The translations under genes were made by a program, and so were the position numbers. The notes beneath the pieces were generated by a model. That model worked only from the letters and a program-made list of their open reading frames with translations, did no database searches and had not been told where the DNA came from. 64,000 nucleotides of DNA from DSXF01 sp964387495. GTDB lineage: Bacteria > Chloroflexota > Anaerolineae > Anaerolineales > Villigracilaceae. The stretch is from contig CAYLXB010000002.1 of NCBI GenBank assembly GCA_964387495.1, positions 1 through 64,000 of the forward strand, in the 5' to 3' direction. Shown one piece after another: positions 15,659-25,460 of this stretch; position 1 is the first letter of the stretch; every line of letters begins with the position of its first letter.

Positions 15659-16806
15659 ACAGCGACCTAACTCCCCTGCGCGTTGATTTCAATCGCCCGG
15701 CACCAGTCGGCAAGGAAATGGAATATGTGGCCGAAGCAGTCCGCAACGGGCATCTTTCCGGTGACGGTCCCTTCACAAAAAAGTGTCATGCCCTGCTGGA
15801 AGAAACACTCGGCGTCAAAAAGGCCCTACTGACCACATCCTGCACCCATGCACTGGAGATGATGGCGATCCTGCTGGATATCCGGCCCGGTGACGAAGTT
15901 ATCCTGCCAGACTTCACTTTCGTCTCAACTGTCAACGCCTTCGTTCTACATGGCGCCCGTCCGGTGTTCGTGGATATCCGGCCTGACACGCTCAATATGG
16001 ATGAATCCCAAATTGAGGCGCATATTACACCCCGTACGCGGGCGGTCGTCCCCGTCCATTATGCGGGGGTAGGGTGTGAAATGGATGCCATCCTGCAAAC
16101 CACCCAACAACACGGAATTGCCGTGCTGGAAGACAATGCCCACGGATTATTTGCCAAATACAAAGGAAAGTACTTGGGCACATTTGGCGTGATGGCTTCC
16201 CAATCCTTCCACGAGACGAAGAATTTCAATTGCGGTGAAGGCGGAGCATTGCTGATCAATGATACCAGGTTCGTCGAACGCGCCGAGATCATCCGGGAAA
16301 AAGGTACCAACCGCGCCCGCTTCTTTCGAGGTCAGGTGGATAAGTACACCTGGGTGGATATCGGCTCATCTTACCTGCCCTCCGACATGCTGGCAGCCTT
16401 TCTCTACGGCCAGTTCGAGCAACGCGAACGGATTCAATCCCACCGAAAGCGGCTTTGGGACACGTATTTCATGGCGCTCAATGAATGGGCGAGAAAGAAT
16501 GGGGTGCAGTTTCCACACGTCCCTGAATACGACGAGCAGGCTTACCATATGTTCTACCTTTTGATGCCCGATCTTGAAACCCGCCAGCGTTTCATCATGA
16601 CCCTGCGCGAGCGCGGCATCTACTGTGTCTTCCACTATCTGCCCCTGCACCTTTCGGACATGGGCCGCGGTTTTGGCGGGCAACCTGGCGACTGCCCGGT
16701 GACCGAAGCGGTCAGCGACCGGCTGGTACGCCTGCCCTTCCACAATGTACTCACACCCAGCGAACAGGAGCAGGTGATCGAGGCGATCCTGGAATTCCAG
16801 TTCTAA
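15655..16806 (+). CDS. rffA: dTDP-4-amino-4,6-dideoxygalactose transaminase-like (RffA/WecE)
   Basis: 383 residues closely following the RffA pattern: MNSDL..LRVDFNRPAPVGKE, LLTTSCTHALEMMAILL, DEVILPDFTFVSTVNAFV, and the PLP lysine in SFHETKNFNCGEGG (K189). RffA aminates dTDP-4-keto-6-deoxyglucose using glutamate to give dTDP-Fuc4N, a precursor of surface glycans. No rmlA/rmlB for the dTDP-sugar is in the window. The PLP Lys and the GEGG loop are intact. Overlap with the preceding gene suggests one operon from 12430 onward. Confidence 0.88.
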   Translation: MNSDLTPLRVDFNRPAPVGKEMEYVAEAVRNGHLSGDGPFTKKCHALLEETLGVKKALLTTSCTHALEMMAILLDIRPGDEVILPDFTFVSTVNAFVLHGARPVFVDIRPDTLNMDESQIEAHITPRTRAVVPVHYAGVGCEMDAILQTTQQHGIAVLEDNAHGLFAKYKGKYLGTFGVMASQSFHETKNFNCGEGGALLINDTRFVERAEIIREKGTNRARFFRGQVDKYTWVDIGSSYLPSDMLAAFLYGQFEQRERIQSHRKRLWDTYFMALNEWARKNGVQFPHVPEYDEQAYHMFYLLMPDLETRQRFIMTLRERGIYCVFHYLPLHLSDMGRGFGGQPGDCPVTEAVSDRLVRLPFHNVLTPSEQEQVIEAILEFQF

Positions 16807-16902
16807 TCAGGCTTGCGAACGGACAAACTGCCAGAACGCTCCCCAATAAAGAGAAAGCAAGGGGCATGGTAAAATGCTTCTCTGACTCAAGTGAGGTTGC
16901 CA

Positions 16903-17850
16903 GTGGTAAAGAAAACCAATGTCTCGATCGTCATACCCGTTTTTAACGAAGCCGACGTATTGGAAGCATTCCATGCCCGGCTGCTCGAAAGCACGGGTAA
17001 TCTCCCCTATGCATTCACTTTTTATTATGTCGATGATGGTTCCACCGATGGGACCGCCGCCCACCTGGAAGCCATGGCGAGGCAGGATAAGCAGATACAT
17101 GTATTGGAATTGAGCCGCAACTTCGGACACCAGGCTGCGCTGACAGCCGGCCTTGAACACGCGGAAGGGGATGTGGTGATTACCATGGATGGCGATGGGC
17201 AGCACCCGCCGGAAATGCTGGCAGAAATGCTCAACCTGGCCCGGCAAGGCTATGATATCGTCCAGGCCGTGCGCATGGACGATCAACAAGCGTTTTCATT
17301 CAAAAAAGCGACCTCGGCGGCATTCTACCGTTTCATCAACAAGATCAGTGGTACGCAGGTCGAGCCAGGAGGGTCCGATTTCCGGGCCATGAGCCGCCAG
17401 GCAGTAGATGGGCTTAAATCCATGCCAGAATACCACCGATTCCTGCGCGGCATGATCCCATGGATGGGGTATCGCACGATCATACTGCCTTACCATCCAG
17501 ATGAAAGGATGGGAGGAGCCTCCAAATACTCCCTGGCCAAAATGTTCAAACTGGCAATGGATGCCATCTTTTCCTTTTCGCTGGTGCCCCTCTACGTTGG
17601 GCTGAGTGTGGGTGGCATGATGCTGTGCCTGGCTTTACTGGAAATGGTGTATGTACTCAGTTTCTGGCTAAGCGGCAGGCAGGCTTCGCTGGCACCGGGC
17701 TGGAGCTCTCTCATGTTTGTAATCCTGATTGTGGGCGGCATGTTGATGATCCTGTTGGGCTTCATTGGTATATATGTCGGCTATATTTTTCAAGAAGTCA
17801 AACGCAGACCGGTGTATTTACTTAAAAAGCCGCTGGAGTCGAATTCATGA
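16903..17850 (+). CDS. Glycosyltransferase family 2, polyprenyl-phosphate type
   Basis: About 315 residues. The start chosen is GTG 16903, since AGTGAGG lies at good spacing before it; GTG 16891 is possible but would overlap that ribosome-binding site. VSIVIPVFNEADVLE, VDDGSTDGT and MDGDGQHPPEM are the GT2 donor and metal motifs, and two helices close the protein (about 230-305). The HRFLRGMIPWMGYR segment is typical of GtrB-like enzymes. A GGTAAAAT -10 lies at 16868-16875. It overlaps the next gene by four bases. Confidence 0.88.
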   Translation: MVKKTNVSIVIPVFNEADVLEAFHARLLESTGNLPYAFTFYYVDDGSTDGTAAHLEAMARQDKQIHVLELSRNFGHQAALTAGLEHAEGDVVITMDGDGQHPPEMLAEMLNLARQGYDIVQAVRMDDQQAFSFKKATSAAFYRFINKISGTQVEPGGSDFRAMSRQAVDGLKSMPEYHRFLRGMIPWMGYRTIILPYHPDERMGGASKYSLAKMFKLAMDAIFSFSLVPLYVGLSVGGMMLCLALLEMVYVLSFWLSGRQASLAPGWSSLMFVILIVGGMLMILLGFIGIYVGYIFQEVKRRPVYLLKKPLESNS

Positions 17851-19874
17851 AATCAGGCCAAAAGTACTTCGAAATGGAAAGCCTGCTGGCAATCCTGCTG
17901 GTCATCCTGGCTGCCATCCTGACCCATGGGGTGCTCATCCCCAAATTAGGCTTCTACCGTGATGACTGGTATATGTTATGGACCGCACACGCACGCGGCA
18001 TATCCGCGGTAATGGAATTGTTCATGGGCGACCGGCCATTTATTGGCTACATTTACTCACTGGACTATCTGATCCTGGGTGAATCTCCGCTCGGCTGGCA
18101 TATTTATGCACTGGTATTAGAAATCGCCGGGGCGCTTTCGTTCCTGTGGCTTCTGCGGCTGATCTGGCCTAAGCGACATCTGGAAAGCACTGTAGCAACC
18201 ATCTTATATATCGTTTACCCCGGTTTCTTCCAGCAACCCAACGCTGCCACCTATGTCAACTTACTGCTGGCATATTTCTGCGCAGTTCTTTCCATCGCAG
18301 TGTCGATCTGGGCAATCAAAACGAATGGCAGGCTGAAACGAGTTGTCGCAACTCTCGCTGCGGTTGTACTAATGGCCATCTATTTATTCATATACGAGTC
18401 ATTGATCGGTATGGAGGTGGTTCGGCTTCTGCTGATCGGATATGTCTTGGCCGTGCAGGGAGACGTTAAATGGAAATCCCTGGTAAAAAGCCTGTTGAAG
18501 TGGGAGGCTCTTTATCTCACAGCGGCCTCGGCATTTGCAATCTGGCGTCTATTCTTTTTCGAGAGTACGCGTCGTTCCACACGAGTAGACCTGATCCTCG
18601 ATAGAATCAACATTCTGCCGACCTACAGCTTGGGCGGAAAATTTTTCGAACTGCTCAGGGATCTGGTGGAAACAACGATACTGGCCTGGGCAGCCCCTTA
18701 TTACCAATTCACCGCCCAGCTCCGCTACAGGGACCTGGGAATCGGCTGGTTGATATCACTACTGGTTCTGGGGCTGGCAGCGATTTACCTGTTTCTGCTC
18801 CGGCAAGGAAAAAGCGCCCCAAAAAAGGAAGTTGAGCAACCTCATGAGTTAAACGCATGGATATGGCTGGGAGGACTGATCATCTTGGTAACATCCCTGC
18901 CGATTGTACTGGCAGGACGCAATGTCATCTTCGCAGCACAGTTCGACCGTTATGCAGCGCAGGCTGTCATTGGGGTGGCACTGGCAGGCAGCGGCATCGC
19001 TTTTGCGGCTTTGAATGGAAGGGCTCGCTGGGCATTGTTATCCCTGCTAATCTTCCTGGGGGCTTCGACCCAGTACCAAAGCGCGGTTTACTATCGCGAC
19101 CTCTGGAATCTCCAAAAGGATCTGTGGTGGCAGCTCTCCTGGCGGGCGCCAGGGTTTTTGCCAGGCACCACGCTGGTGGCCTCCCTGCCTCAGGGGTATC
19201 AGCTGCCTGAAGATTATGAAGTCTGGGGGCCGGCAAACCTGATCTATACGTCCGGCGGTACGCTGGATGTGGGCGGGCAGATCATTTTCGATGATATCCT
19301 TGCCCACTTGATGGAAGGGTCACAGGTCGAACAAGTGCAACGCGGTAATACCGTAAAATACGATTACAACAAGGCGTTGATCTTGTCCATCCCGTCCACC
19401 AATGCCTGCCTGCATGTCCAGAACGGCAGTCTTCCGAATCTGGGCCCTGCCGAACCCAGCGATGTAATGATGATTGCACCCTATTCGAAGGTCGAGATGA
19501 TCGATCTACAGGCCAAGCCTAAAACGCCACCCGGGATCATTTTCGGCCCAGAGCCGCCTCATAAATGGTGCTACTATTTCCAAAAAATCGAACTGGCCAA
19601 CCAGGCTGGCCAATGGCAAGAGGCTGCCAGCCTGGCAGATGAGGCTGCCCGATTGAACCTGACCCCTCTGGACAGAACAGAATGGCTGCCAATAATGACG
19701 GCCTACGTGAACAGCGGTCAGGAAAACAAGGCTCTCCAAACCGCAAAAAAAATCAAGGGAGACCGCCTGACTAAAATATTCTTGTGTACACAATTCGAGC
19801 GGGTAACTGAATGGCCGTCTGGATATAATCAGGACCTTCTCCTATCAATCCTGTGTACAACGGGAAAAGAATAA
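17847..19874 (+). CDS. Polytopic membrane protein, GT-C-like, with C-terminal soluble domain
   Basis: 675 residues. The first ~440 are rich in membrane helices; the first outer loop has YRDDWYMLW and a GDRPFIGYIYSLDYLILG stretch, a layout like GT-C transferases with an acidic pair. The last ~230 residues are soluble, and the part around 600-660 (NQAGQWQEAASLADEAARL) looks like one or two TPR-like helical hairpins. No family name is certain. Coupled by ATGA to the GT2 that could make its lipid-linked sugar donor. Confidence 0.6.
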   Translation: MKSGQKYFEMESLLAILLVILAAILTHGVLIPKLGFYRDDWYMLWTAHARGISAVMELFMGDRPFIGYIYSLDYLILGESPLGWHIYALVLEIAGALSFLWLLRLIWPKRHLESTVATILYIVYPGFFQQPNAATYVNLLLAYFCAVLSIAVSIWAIKTNGRLKRVVATLAAVVLMAIYLFIYESLIGMEVVRLLLIGYVLAVQGDVKWKSLVKSLLKWEALYLTAASAFAIWRLFFFESTRRSTRVDLILDRINILPTYSLGGKFFELLRDLVETTILAWAAPYYQFTAQLRYRDLGIGWLISLLVLGLAAIYLFLLRQGKSAPKKEVEQPHELNAWIWLGGLIILVTSLPIVLAGRNVIFAAQFDRYAAQAVIGVALAGSGIAFAALNGRARWALLSLLIFLGASTQYQSAVYYRDLWNLQKDLWWQLSWRAPGFLPGTTLVASLPQGYQLPEDYEVWGPANLIYTSGGTLDVGGQIIFDDILAHLMEGSQVEQVQRGNTVKYDYNKALILSIPSTNACLHVQNGSLPNLGPAEPSDVMMIAPYSKVEMIDLQAKPKTPPGIIFGPEPPHKWCYYFQKIELANQAGQWQEAASLADEAARLNLTPLDRTEWLPIMTAYVNSGQENKALQTAKKIKGDRLTKIFLCTQFERVTEWPSGYNQDLLLSILCTTGKE

Positions 19875-19879
19875 CCCCC

Positions 19880-20515
19880 ATGGATATCCCATCACGCCAT
19901 TTTGTCACTTTTCTACGCCACGGCGAATCAGTTGGAAATGTTGAAAACCGATTCCAGGGCCAGGCCGATTTCGCACTGACGGAAACCGGCCTTCAACAAG
20001 CCAAGGCACTGGCAGAACGCTGGCTGGCTGAAAGAGTGGTCTTCGACCGGTGCATCACCAGTCCTCTGTTACGTGCCCACCAGACGGCAGAAAGCATTTG
20101 CCAGGTTTTGAACGCCCCGCTTGAGGAATTAGATCTATGGAAAGAACTCAACAACGGGTTGCTGGCAGGCCTTAAAGACGAGGAAGCAGACCAGGTAGCC
20201 CCTCGGCCAAAATTTCTGACCCCCTATACCCGCTGGGGTGTAACCGGTGAGAGCCGCTGGGAGGTGTACCTGCGCGCCGGACGCGCCGTACAGGACCTGA
20301 TCGACCGGCCAGCAGGAAGGTACCTGGTCGTTTCGCACGGCGGCATTTTGAACATGGCCATGTATGCAATGCTGGGCATTCCCCCGCAGGCTGACTATAC
20401 AGGGCCGCGCTTCATGTTTCATAACACCACTTTTGCGACGCTGGTTTACGAACCCGAACATCACAACTGGCGCCTGCTGCATTTCGATGACCGTGGACAT
20501 TGGAAAGAGGACTAG
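19880..20515 (+). CDS. Histidine phosphatase family protein (phosphoglycerate-mutase-like)
   Basis: 211 residues from ATG 19880. The catalytic RHGES of FLRHGESVGNVENRFQG is at about residue 15, SPLLRAHQTA supplies the phosphate-binding Arg, and SHGGI near residue 155 gives the second histidine. The family includes cofactor-dependent phosphoglycerate mutases, alpha-ribazole phosphatases and broad phosphatases; the length and lack of mutase-specific loops favour a phosphatase. It begins 5 bases after the membrane protein ends. Confidence 0.86.
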   Translation: MDIPSRHFVTFLRHGESVGNVENRFQGQADFALTETGLQQAKALAERWLAERVVFDRCITSPLLRAHQTAESICQVLNAPLEELDLWKELNNGLLAGLKDEEADQVAPRPKFLTPYTRWGVTGESRWEVYLRAGRAVQDLIDRPAGRYLVVSHGGILNMAMYAMLGIPPQADYTGPRFMFHNTTFATLVYEPEHHNWRLLHFDDRGHWKED

Positions 20516-21568
20516 ATGGAACGCATGAACATTCTGAGCTTCGGAGCAGGGGCCATTGGCACCTACATTGGCGGTTCACTGGCGCTGGCCGGCCACCAAG
20601 TCGTTTTTATAGAGCGTCCGGATGTTGTTGATGAACTGCACCAACGCGGCCTGCGTCTGGACTTAAGCCTAGATAAGCGCCGTATATCAAAAGAGCGATT
20701 TCTGCTGGGGAGTTCAGCCTTTGTTGCCGTGCCCAAGCTGGAGGAAGCTCTCGAATACGGGCCATTCGACATCGCCTTGTTTGCGCTCAAGTCTTACGAT
20801 ACAGTCACTGCGCTGGAAGAGATACTCCCCTACACCGGGAAAATGCCGCCGGTACTGTGCCTACAAAACGGAGTAGAGAACGAAACGGCGATCGAATCCA
20901 TTCTCGGACCAGAAAAGGTTATCGCCGGGACTATAACATCCGCGATCGGGCGCCAGGCTGCAGGTGATATCGTCTTGGAGAAGCTACGCGGCGTAGGGGT
21001 GGCAGGCGGCCAGCCATTGGTTGAACGTCTTGTAGCTGCTTTCGAAGGAGCCCATCTGAATACCCGCCTGTTCCCGTGTGCGGCCGCAATGAAGTGGTCT
21101 AAAATGCTTACCAACCTGCTCGGCAACTCCACCTCAGCCATCCTAGATATGACACCTGTCCAAGTATTTGCCCAGCCTGACCTGTACCGGCTGGAGATGG
21201 TCCAATTGCGTGAGGCATTGGCGGTGATGGCAGCACAAAACTTGGATGTGGTGGATCTACCCGGCACACCGGTGCGTATACTTGCACGCCTGGCAGGCTG
21301 GCCTGGATTCTTGCGGCCGTTGGCGGCCAATGTCATTGGCCGGGGCCGCGGCTATAAAATGCCGTCCTTCCACATCGATCTGCACTCCGGCCGCGGCAAG
21401 TCAGAAGTGGGCTGGCTGAACGGTGCTGTGGTACGTACAGGCGAAAAGATTGGTGTTGCAACACCGGTCAACAAGTTACTCAACGAAACACTCCAGGCGT
21501 TGACGCGCGGAGATATTCCTCTGGACGCTTACAGAGGCCAGCCAGAAAAACTCCTTGCAAGACTGTAA
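20516..21568 (+). CDS. 2-dehydropantoate 2-reductase family protein (PanE-like)
   Basis: 350 residues; an NADPH-binding GAGAIGTYIGGSLALAGHQV opens the protein, and the central FDIALFALKSYDT and LQNGVENE blocks are typical of ketopantoate reductase, which makes pantoate for coenzyme A. The C-terminal helical domain has the catalytic-Lys region AMKWSKMLTNLLGNSTSAI. The 350-residue length is somewhat above PanE (about 300), so a related reductase cannot be excluded. ATG 20516 is preceded by AGAGG at good spacing. Confidence 0.8.
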   Translation: MERMNILSFGAGAIGTYIGGSLALAGHQVVFIERPDVVDELHQRGLRLDLSLDKRRISKERFLLGSSAFVAVPKLEEALEYGPFDIALFALKSYDTVTALEEILPYTGKMPPVLCLQNGVENETAIESILGPEKVIAGTITSAIGRQAAGDIVLEKLRGVGVAGGQPLVERLVAAFEGAHLNTRLFPCAAAMKWSKMLTNLLGNSTSAILDMTPVQVFAQPDLYRLEMVQLREALAVMAAQNLDVVDLPGTPVRILARLAGWPGFLRPLAANVIGRGRGYKMPSFHIDLHSGRGKSEVGWLNGAVVRTGEKIGVATPVNKLLNETLQALTRGDIPLDAYRGQPEKLLARL

Positions 21569-21652
21569 CTCCGCTTTACGAGCCTGTGAAGAACCCTGCT
21601 CCAATTTGATGGTATTCTTCCTGAAACATAATATAACGTCATTGAGAAGATT

Positions 21653-23368
21653 ATGAGCCAAGAACCAATTCGATTGACCCAACCCCGACCGGATGTGGAA
21701 GTCCATTTACCCGATGGGCGCGTCCTCTCCGGACCTCGTTGCAGCAAAGTGGGCGACTTCCTAAAAATCATCGCCACCGAACTACCATCCCCTCCTGTAG
21801 CAGCAATCATCAACGGGGACCTGCGAGAGTTAACCTTCCCTATCAAGATGGATATGAGTGTCCAGCCGGTACTGATGTCTGACCCGGATGGAGCGCTCAT
21901 CTACCGCCGTTCTTTGACCTTCCTGCTGGAAATGGCTTTTGTCGATAAGTTTCCGAAAGCTAAATTAACCATCGATCACTCGGTCTCTTCGGGTGGATAT
22001 TACTGCCAGGTTACCGGCCGCCTGCCGCTCACAGAAGTTGAACTTGCATCCCTGCAGGCCCATATGCGCCAACTGGTAGAAGCCGATCTGCCTTTTGAAC
22101 GCCAGGAAGTGCCGCTGAAGGAAGCCATCGAGTATTTCAAGTCGCGCGGCTATGATGATAAAGTACACCTTCTGAGTCACCGCCGTAAAGACTACCTGAC
22201 ACTCTACCGCTTGGGCGAGCGCATGGATTACCATCACGGCTATATGGTACCATCCACCGGTTATCTACGCTGGTTCGAACTGGTAATGACCAATGGAGGC
22301 TTTACCCTGCGCTTCCCGCGCCGCCGCAGCGCAACGGAATTGGAAGCAATGGACGAGTACCCCAAACTGTTGGCAGCCTTCAGACAGTATGGTGAACTGC
22401 TTAAAAAGCTGGATATTGATACTGTTGGCTCGTTAGATGATGCCGTCCTGGCCGGGCGTACCCAGGAGATCATCCTGGTCTCAGAAGCCCTGCATGAACA
22501 GCATATTGCCTCCATTGCCCGCCAGATTGCAGAGCGCGATAGTATCCGCCTGGTATTGATCGCCGGGCCATCCTCATCCGGCAAGACCACATTCTCACGC
22601 CGGCTGGCCGTGCAACTACTGGCATTGGGATTATCCCCATTTCCCCTCGAACTGGACAATTATTTCGTCGACCGTGAGGCTACACCGCGTGACGAGAACG
22701 GCAACTTTGATTTCGAGGCCCTGGAAACCATCGATTTGCCCTTGCTTGCAGAACACCTGCAACGCCTCGTCGCCGGAGAAAAAGTTCGTTTACCGCGCTA
22801 CAACTTCATATCCGGAAAGCGTGAAACCGGAGAAGAAATCAAACTTAAACGCGGGCAAATGCTCATCCTGGAAGGCATTCATGGGTTAAACCCGCGTCTC
22901 ATTCCAGAGGCGCTGGCCGGGCAAGCTTTTCGCATCTACGTCTCAGCCCTGACACAACTTAACCTTGACAGGCATAACCGAGTTTCGACAACTGACAGCC
23001 GCCTTATGCGCCGCATCGTACGCGACGCACGCGAGCGCGGCTACAGTGCCCAACAGACCATCAGCCGATGGGAATCTGTTCGGCGTGGAGAAAAGAGTCA
23101 TATCTTTCCCTACCAGGAAAATGCGGATGTGATGTTCAACTCGGCGTTGGTCTATGAACTGGCTGCGCTCAAACCCCTGGCGGAGCCGCTGCTGCGCCAG
23201 GTACCGCACGGCGCACCTGAACATATCGAGGCCAAACGTCTGCTGGCCTTCCTGGAGTGGTTCCTGCCGATCGAAATAGATTTGATTCCAGACAACTCGA
23301 TCATGCGTGAATTTCTGGGGGGATCAGCGCTGAAAGAATTCAAAATCTGGAAAAGCCGAAATACCTGA
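21653..23368 (+). CDS. Nucleoside kinase with TGS domain (uridine kinase-like)
   Basis: 571 residues. About 10-85 is a TGS/ubiquitin-like module of the threonyl-tRNA-synthetase type, about 90-260 a ThrRS second-additional-domain-like region (HHGYMVPSTGYL), and from about 280 a P-loop kinase with GPSSSGKTTFSRR (G305 onward), LDNYFVDRE and the ILEGIHGLNPRL Walker B region. This three-part layout is a known uridine/nucleoside kinase family in Gram-positives and Chloroflexota. It phosphorylates nucleosides with ATP or GTP; the role of the tRNA-synthetase-like part is unclear. Two bases separate it from mntP. Confidence 0.87.
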   Translation: MSQEPIRLTQPRPDVEVHLPDGRVLSGPRCSKVGDFLKIIATELPSPPVAAIINGDLRELTFPIKMDMSVQPVLMSDPDGALIYRRSLTFLLEMAFVDKFPKAKLTIDHSVSSGGYYCQVTGRLPLTEVELASLQAHMRQLVEADLPFERQEVPLKEAIEYFKSRGYDDKVHLLSHRRKDYLTLYRLGERMDYHHGYMVPSTGYLRWFELVMTNGGFTLRFPRRRSATELEAMDEYPKLLAAFRQYGELLKKLDIDTVGSLDDAVLAGRTQEIILVSEALHEQHIASIARQIAERDSIRLVLIAGPSSSGKTTFSRRLAVQLLALGLSPFPLELDNYFVDREATPRDENGNFDFEALETIDLPLLAEHLQRLVAGEKVRLPRYNFISGKRETGEEIKLKRGQMLILEGIHGLNPRLIPEALAGQAFRIYVSALTQLNLDRHNRVSTTDSRLMRRIVRDARERGYSAQQTISRWESVRRGEKSHIFPYQENADVMFNSALVYELAALKPLAEPLLRQVPHGAPEHIEAKRLLAFLEWFLPIEIDLIPDNSIMREFLGGSALKEFKIWKSRNT

Positions 23369-23369
23369 G

Positions 23370-23930
23370 ATGAACTTCTTCGAAATCCTTCTAATCGCTC
23401 TCAGCATGGCTATGGACGCTTTCGCGGTCTGCCTTTGTGCGGGAACTCAGCCCGACACGCGTGGACCGCGCCCAACCTTCCGCCTGGCTTTCCATTTCGG
23501 CTTGTTCCAGTTCCTGCTGCCGGTTATCGGCTGGCTGGCAGGGACAACCATTTCAGAATACATTTCAAATTTCGACCACTGGATTGCTTTTGGATTACTG
23601 GCATTTGTGGGTGGGCGTATGATCCAGTCCGGGTTGAACCCGGACTGCAAAATACAAAAGCAGGACCTATCGCGCGGTTTGGCAATGGTTATGCTCTCAA
23701 TTGCGGTCAGCATAGATGCACTGGCCATTGGACTGACGCTGGCATTTCTGAAAGTCTCGGTTTGGTATCCGGCCATTGTGATCGGCATTGTGACGGGGTT
23801 GATGTCCTGGCTGGGGATTCACATCGGCAACCGCCTGGGTGAAAAATTCGGCAAAATTATGGAGACGACAGGCGGCATTATTTTGATCTTGATCGGCATT
23901 CGGGTGCTGGCATCACACCTGTTTGGATGA
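23370..23930 (+). CDS. mntP: Manganese efflux pump MntP
   Basis: 186 residues with six helices, duplicated around the acidic motifs SMAMDAFAVCLCAG and SIAVSIDALAIGL, which carry the conserved Asp residues of MntP. The protein exports Mn2+ from the cytoplasm. It is nearly fused to the nucleoside kinase gene, so no separate Mn riboswitch leader is present. A strong hairpin follows at 23956-23997. Confidence 0.9.
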   Translation: MNFFEILLIALSMAMDAFAVCLCAGTQPDTRGPRPTFRLAFHFGLFQFLLPVIGWLAGTTISEYISNFDHWIAFGLLAFVGGRMIQSGLNPDCKIQKQDLSRGLAMVMLSIAVSIDALAIGLTLAFLKVSVWYPAIVIGIVTGLMSWLGIHIGNRLGEKFGKIMETTGGIILILIGIRVLASHLFG

Positions 23931-23955
23931 TACAAGACAAGAACGCATATTCGAT

Positions 23956-23997
23956 AAGAAACGTCCCACAGAGATGGAACCCGGTGGGACGTTTCTT
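23956..23997. terminator. Bidirectional terminator-like hairpin
   Basis: AAGAAACGTCCCAC (23956-23969) pairs perfectly with GTGGGACGTTTCTT (23984-23997) across a 14-base loop. It lies between convergent genes mntP (+) and the DUF6056 protein (-). The T-tract is part of the stem, as in many bidirectional terminators. Confidence 0.75.
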
Positions 23998-24018
23998 GAT
24001 CTTATACCTCACAACAAC

Positions 24019-25458
24019 TTATGGCGCTAATGGTTTCATACCATCCAGGCCATAGTATTCAGCAGCGCAGGACCTGCTCCAACCTTCCCGGTCGGAGCTT
24101 TTGGAACGCAGCAGGTCGCGGGTATCAATAGCCGCGGTGTCAATCATCCTTACTTCCAGGAGGCGAATGCCTTCGGCCTGTGCAGAGCGGATATAAAGAT
24201 CCCTTACATCCCATTGCTGTGCACGGCTGATGTAGCCGGGCAGTTCTGCATAAACCGTTGAGATTGTCCGGGCAGTATAGGCAAACCCGGCCAGCAAAAC
24301 CAGGGCTGCGCCGGCCAAGATCCAGCGATTCGACCACTTTCTGGAAAACCTGTCACCAGCCAGCCAGGCCAGCAATGCCAGACCAGACAGCATGACGAAA
24401 CGTCCCAACGACTGGCCGCGCGGGTCGGGAGGGGCGCTGTAAAAATAAATAGTCGGTGCATGAATGGCAACAAGCAGTAAAAAGGAAACCAGCGCAACAA
24501 CTACAAAGCATAAGCCGGGGTGCTTGATGCTGGCAGGTTGCTCCTGGAACAAACGGAAAAGGACAGGCAGCACCCCAAAGATAAGAATGAATATGAAATG
24601 TGGGAGCGGAAGAGTTTTCAACGAATTAAACACAAAATATGCTGCAGCCTGAAGAGATAGCCACGGAACCATCAGCGGATTGGTGCTGACAATCTTAACG
24701 TCCTCAACACGAGCGTTGGCAGGCGCAAGGATGAGGGCTAGCATCGAGAGTACCAGAAAAAACAGTGCAATGGTGATCACGGGGAAAGATCGGATGGCCC
24801 AGGCCTTCCCACGCTGCTTTGACCAACCCGCCCACAAGAAAAGCAAGCCTAACGCAGTCACCAGCAGAACACAGCTGATTTCCGAAAAACCGCCTGCCAG
24901 GAAGGCCAATAGAGCCGAAAAGTAACGAAGAGTCTTGGATGTTTTTTCTGCGAGCATCTGGCCGGTAATAATGGCGAAAATATACAAACCGGAGACAATG
25001 GCCGCACTGTAAGGCATCACCCCAGCCCGCCAATACAGGATCTGAAAACGTTGAGGGGAAAGATAAAGAACATAATAGAGAAGCAAGCTGGAAGCCAGCA
25101 GAAGGGTTATAGGAGGAATGGGGATACTCAAATGGGAAAGGTTGCGAAAATTCCAGTACAGCCCACCCAGCCAGAGTGCCATCAACAGGGCTGTCATTGC
25201 CTGCGTTCCGGGCAACCCAAACAGGTAGAGAATACCCGAAAAGAGGGTCAATGAGTAACGGTTGGAGGAATAGCCACCAGGGAAATCCACATAACCTCTG
25301 AGCGCTCCCAGAACACCCATCGTCTTGAAATCACGGTTATAGCACCAATCATCCGACCAGTAGCGGTTATAAATGCCAATATAAGCCAGCAGGGCCAGGC
25401 CAATCAAGACAACAACAATTCCAAGTATGAGCAGTGTTTTACCAATCTTGACCTGCAT
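24019..25458 (-). CDS. DUF6056-like polytopic membrane protein
   Basis: About 480 residues from ATG 25458, which has GGAGA at good spacing; an upstream in-frame start would add a Cys-rich stretch lying in the preceding gene's end. Ten or more helices are visible. NRYWSDDWCYNRD just after the first helix and GGYSSNRYSLTL recall the acidic outer loop of GT-C-like DUF6056 proteins. The C-terminal ~110 residues are soluble. Function unknown; a lipid-linked sugar transferase is plausible. Last gene of a minus-strand run. Confidence 0.7.
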   Translation of the reverse strand: MQVKIGKTLLILGIVVVLIGLALLAYIGIYNRYWSDDWCYNRDFKTMGVLGALRGYVDFPGGYSSNRYSLTLFSGILYLFGLPGTQAMTALLMALWLGGLYWNFRNLSHLSIPIPPITLLLASSLLLYYVLYLSPQRFQILYWRAGVMPYSAAIVSGLYIFAIITGQMLAEKTSKTLRYFSALLAFLAGGFSEISCVLLVTALGLLFLWAGWSKQRGKAWAIRSFPVITIALFFLVLSMLALILAPANARVEDVKIVSTNPLMVPWLSLQAAAYFVFNSLKTLPLPHFIFILIFGVLPVLFRLFQEQPASIKHPGLCFVVVALVSFLLLVAIHAPTIYFYSAPPDPRGQSLGRFVMLSGLALLAWLAGDRFSRKWSNRWILAGAALVLLAGFAYTARTISTVYAELPGYISRAQQWDVRDLYIRSAQAEGIRLLEVRMIDTAAIDTRDLLRSKSSDREGWSRSCAAEYYGLDGMKPLAP

Positions 25459-25460
25459 AA

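Noticed and set aside
21569..23372. Mn-sensing riboswitch ahead of mntP
   Set aside because: mntP starts one base after the nucleoside kinase stop, so there is no leader for it; the 84 bases before the kinase gene show no such fold.
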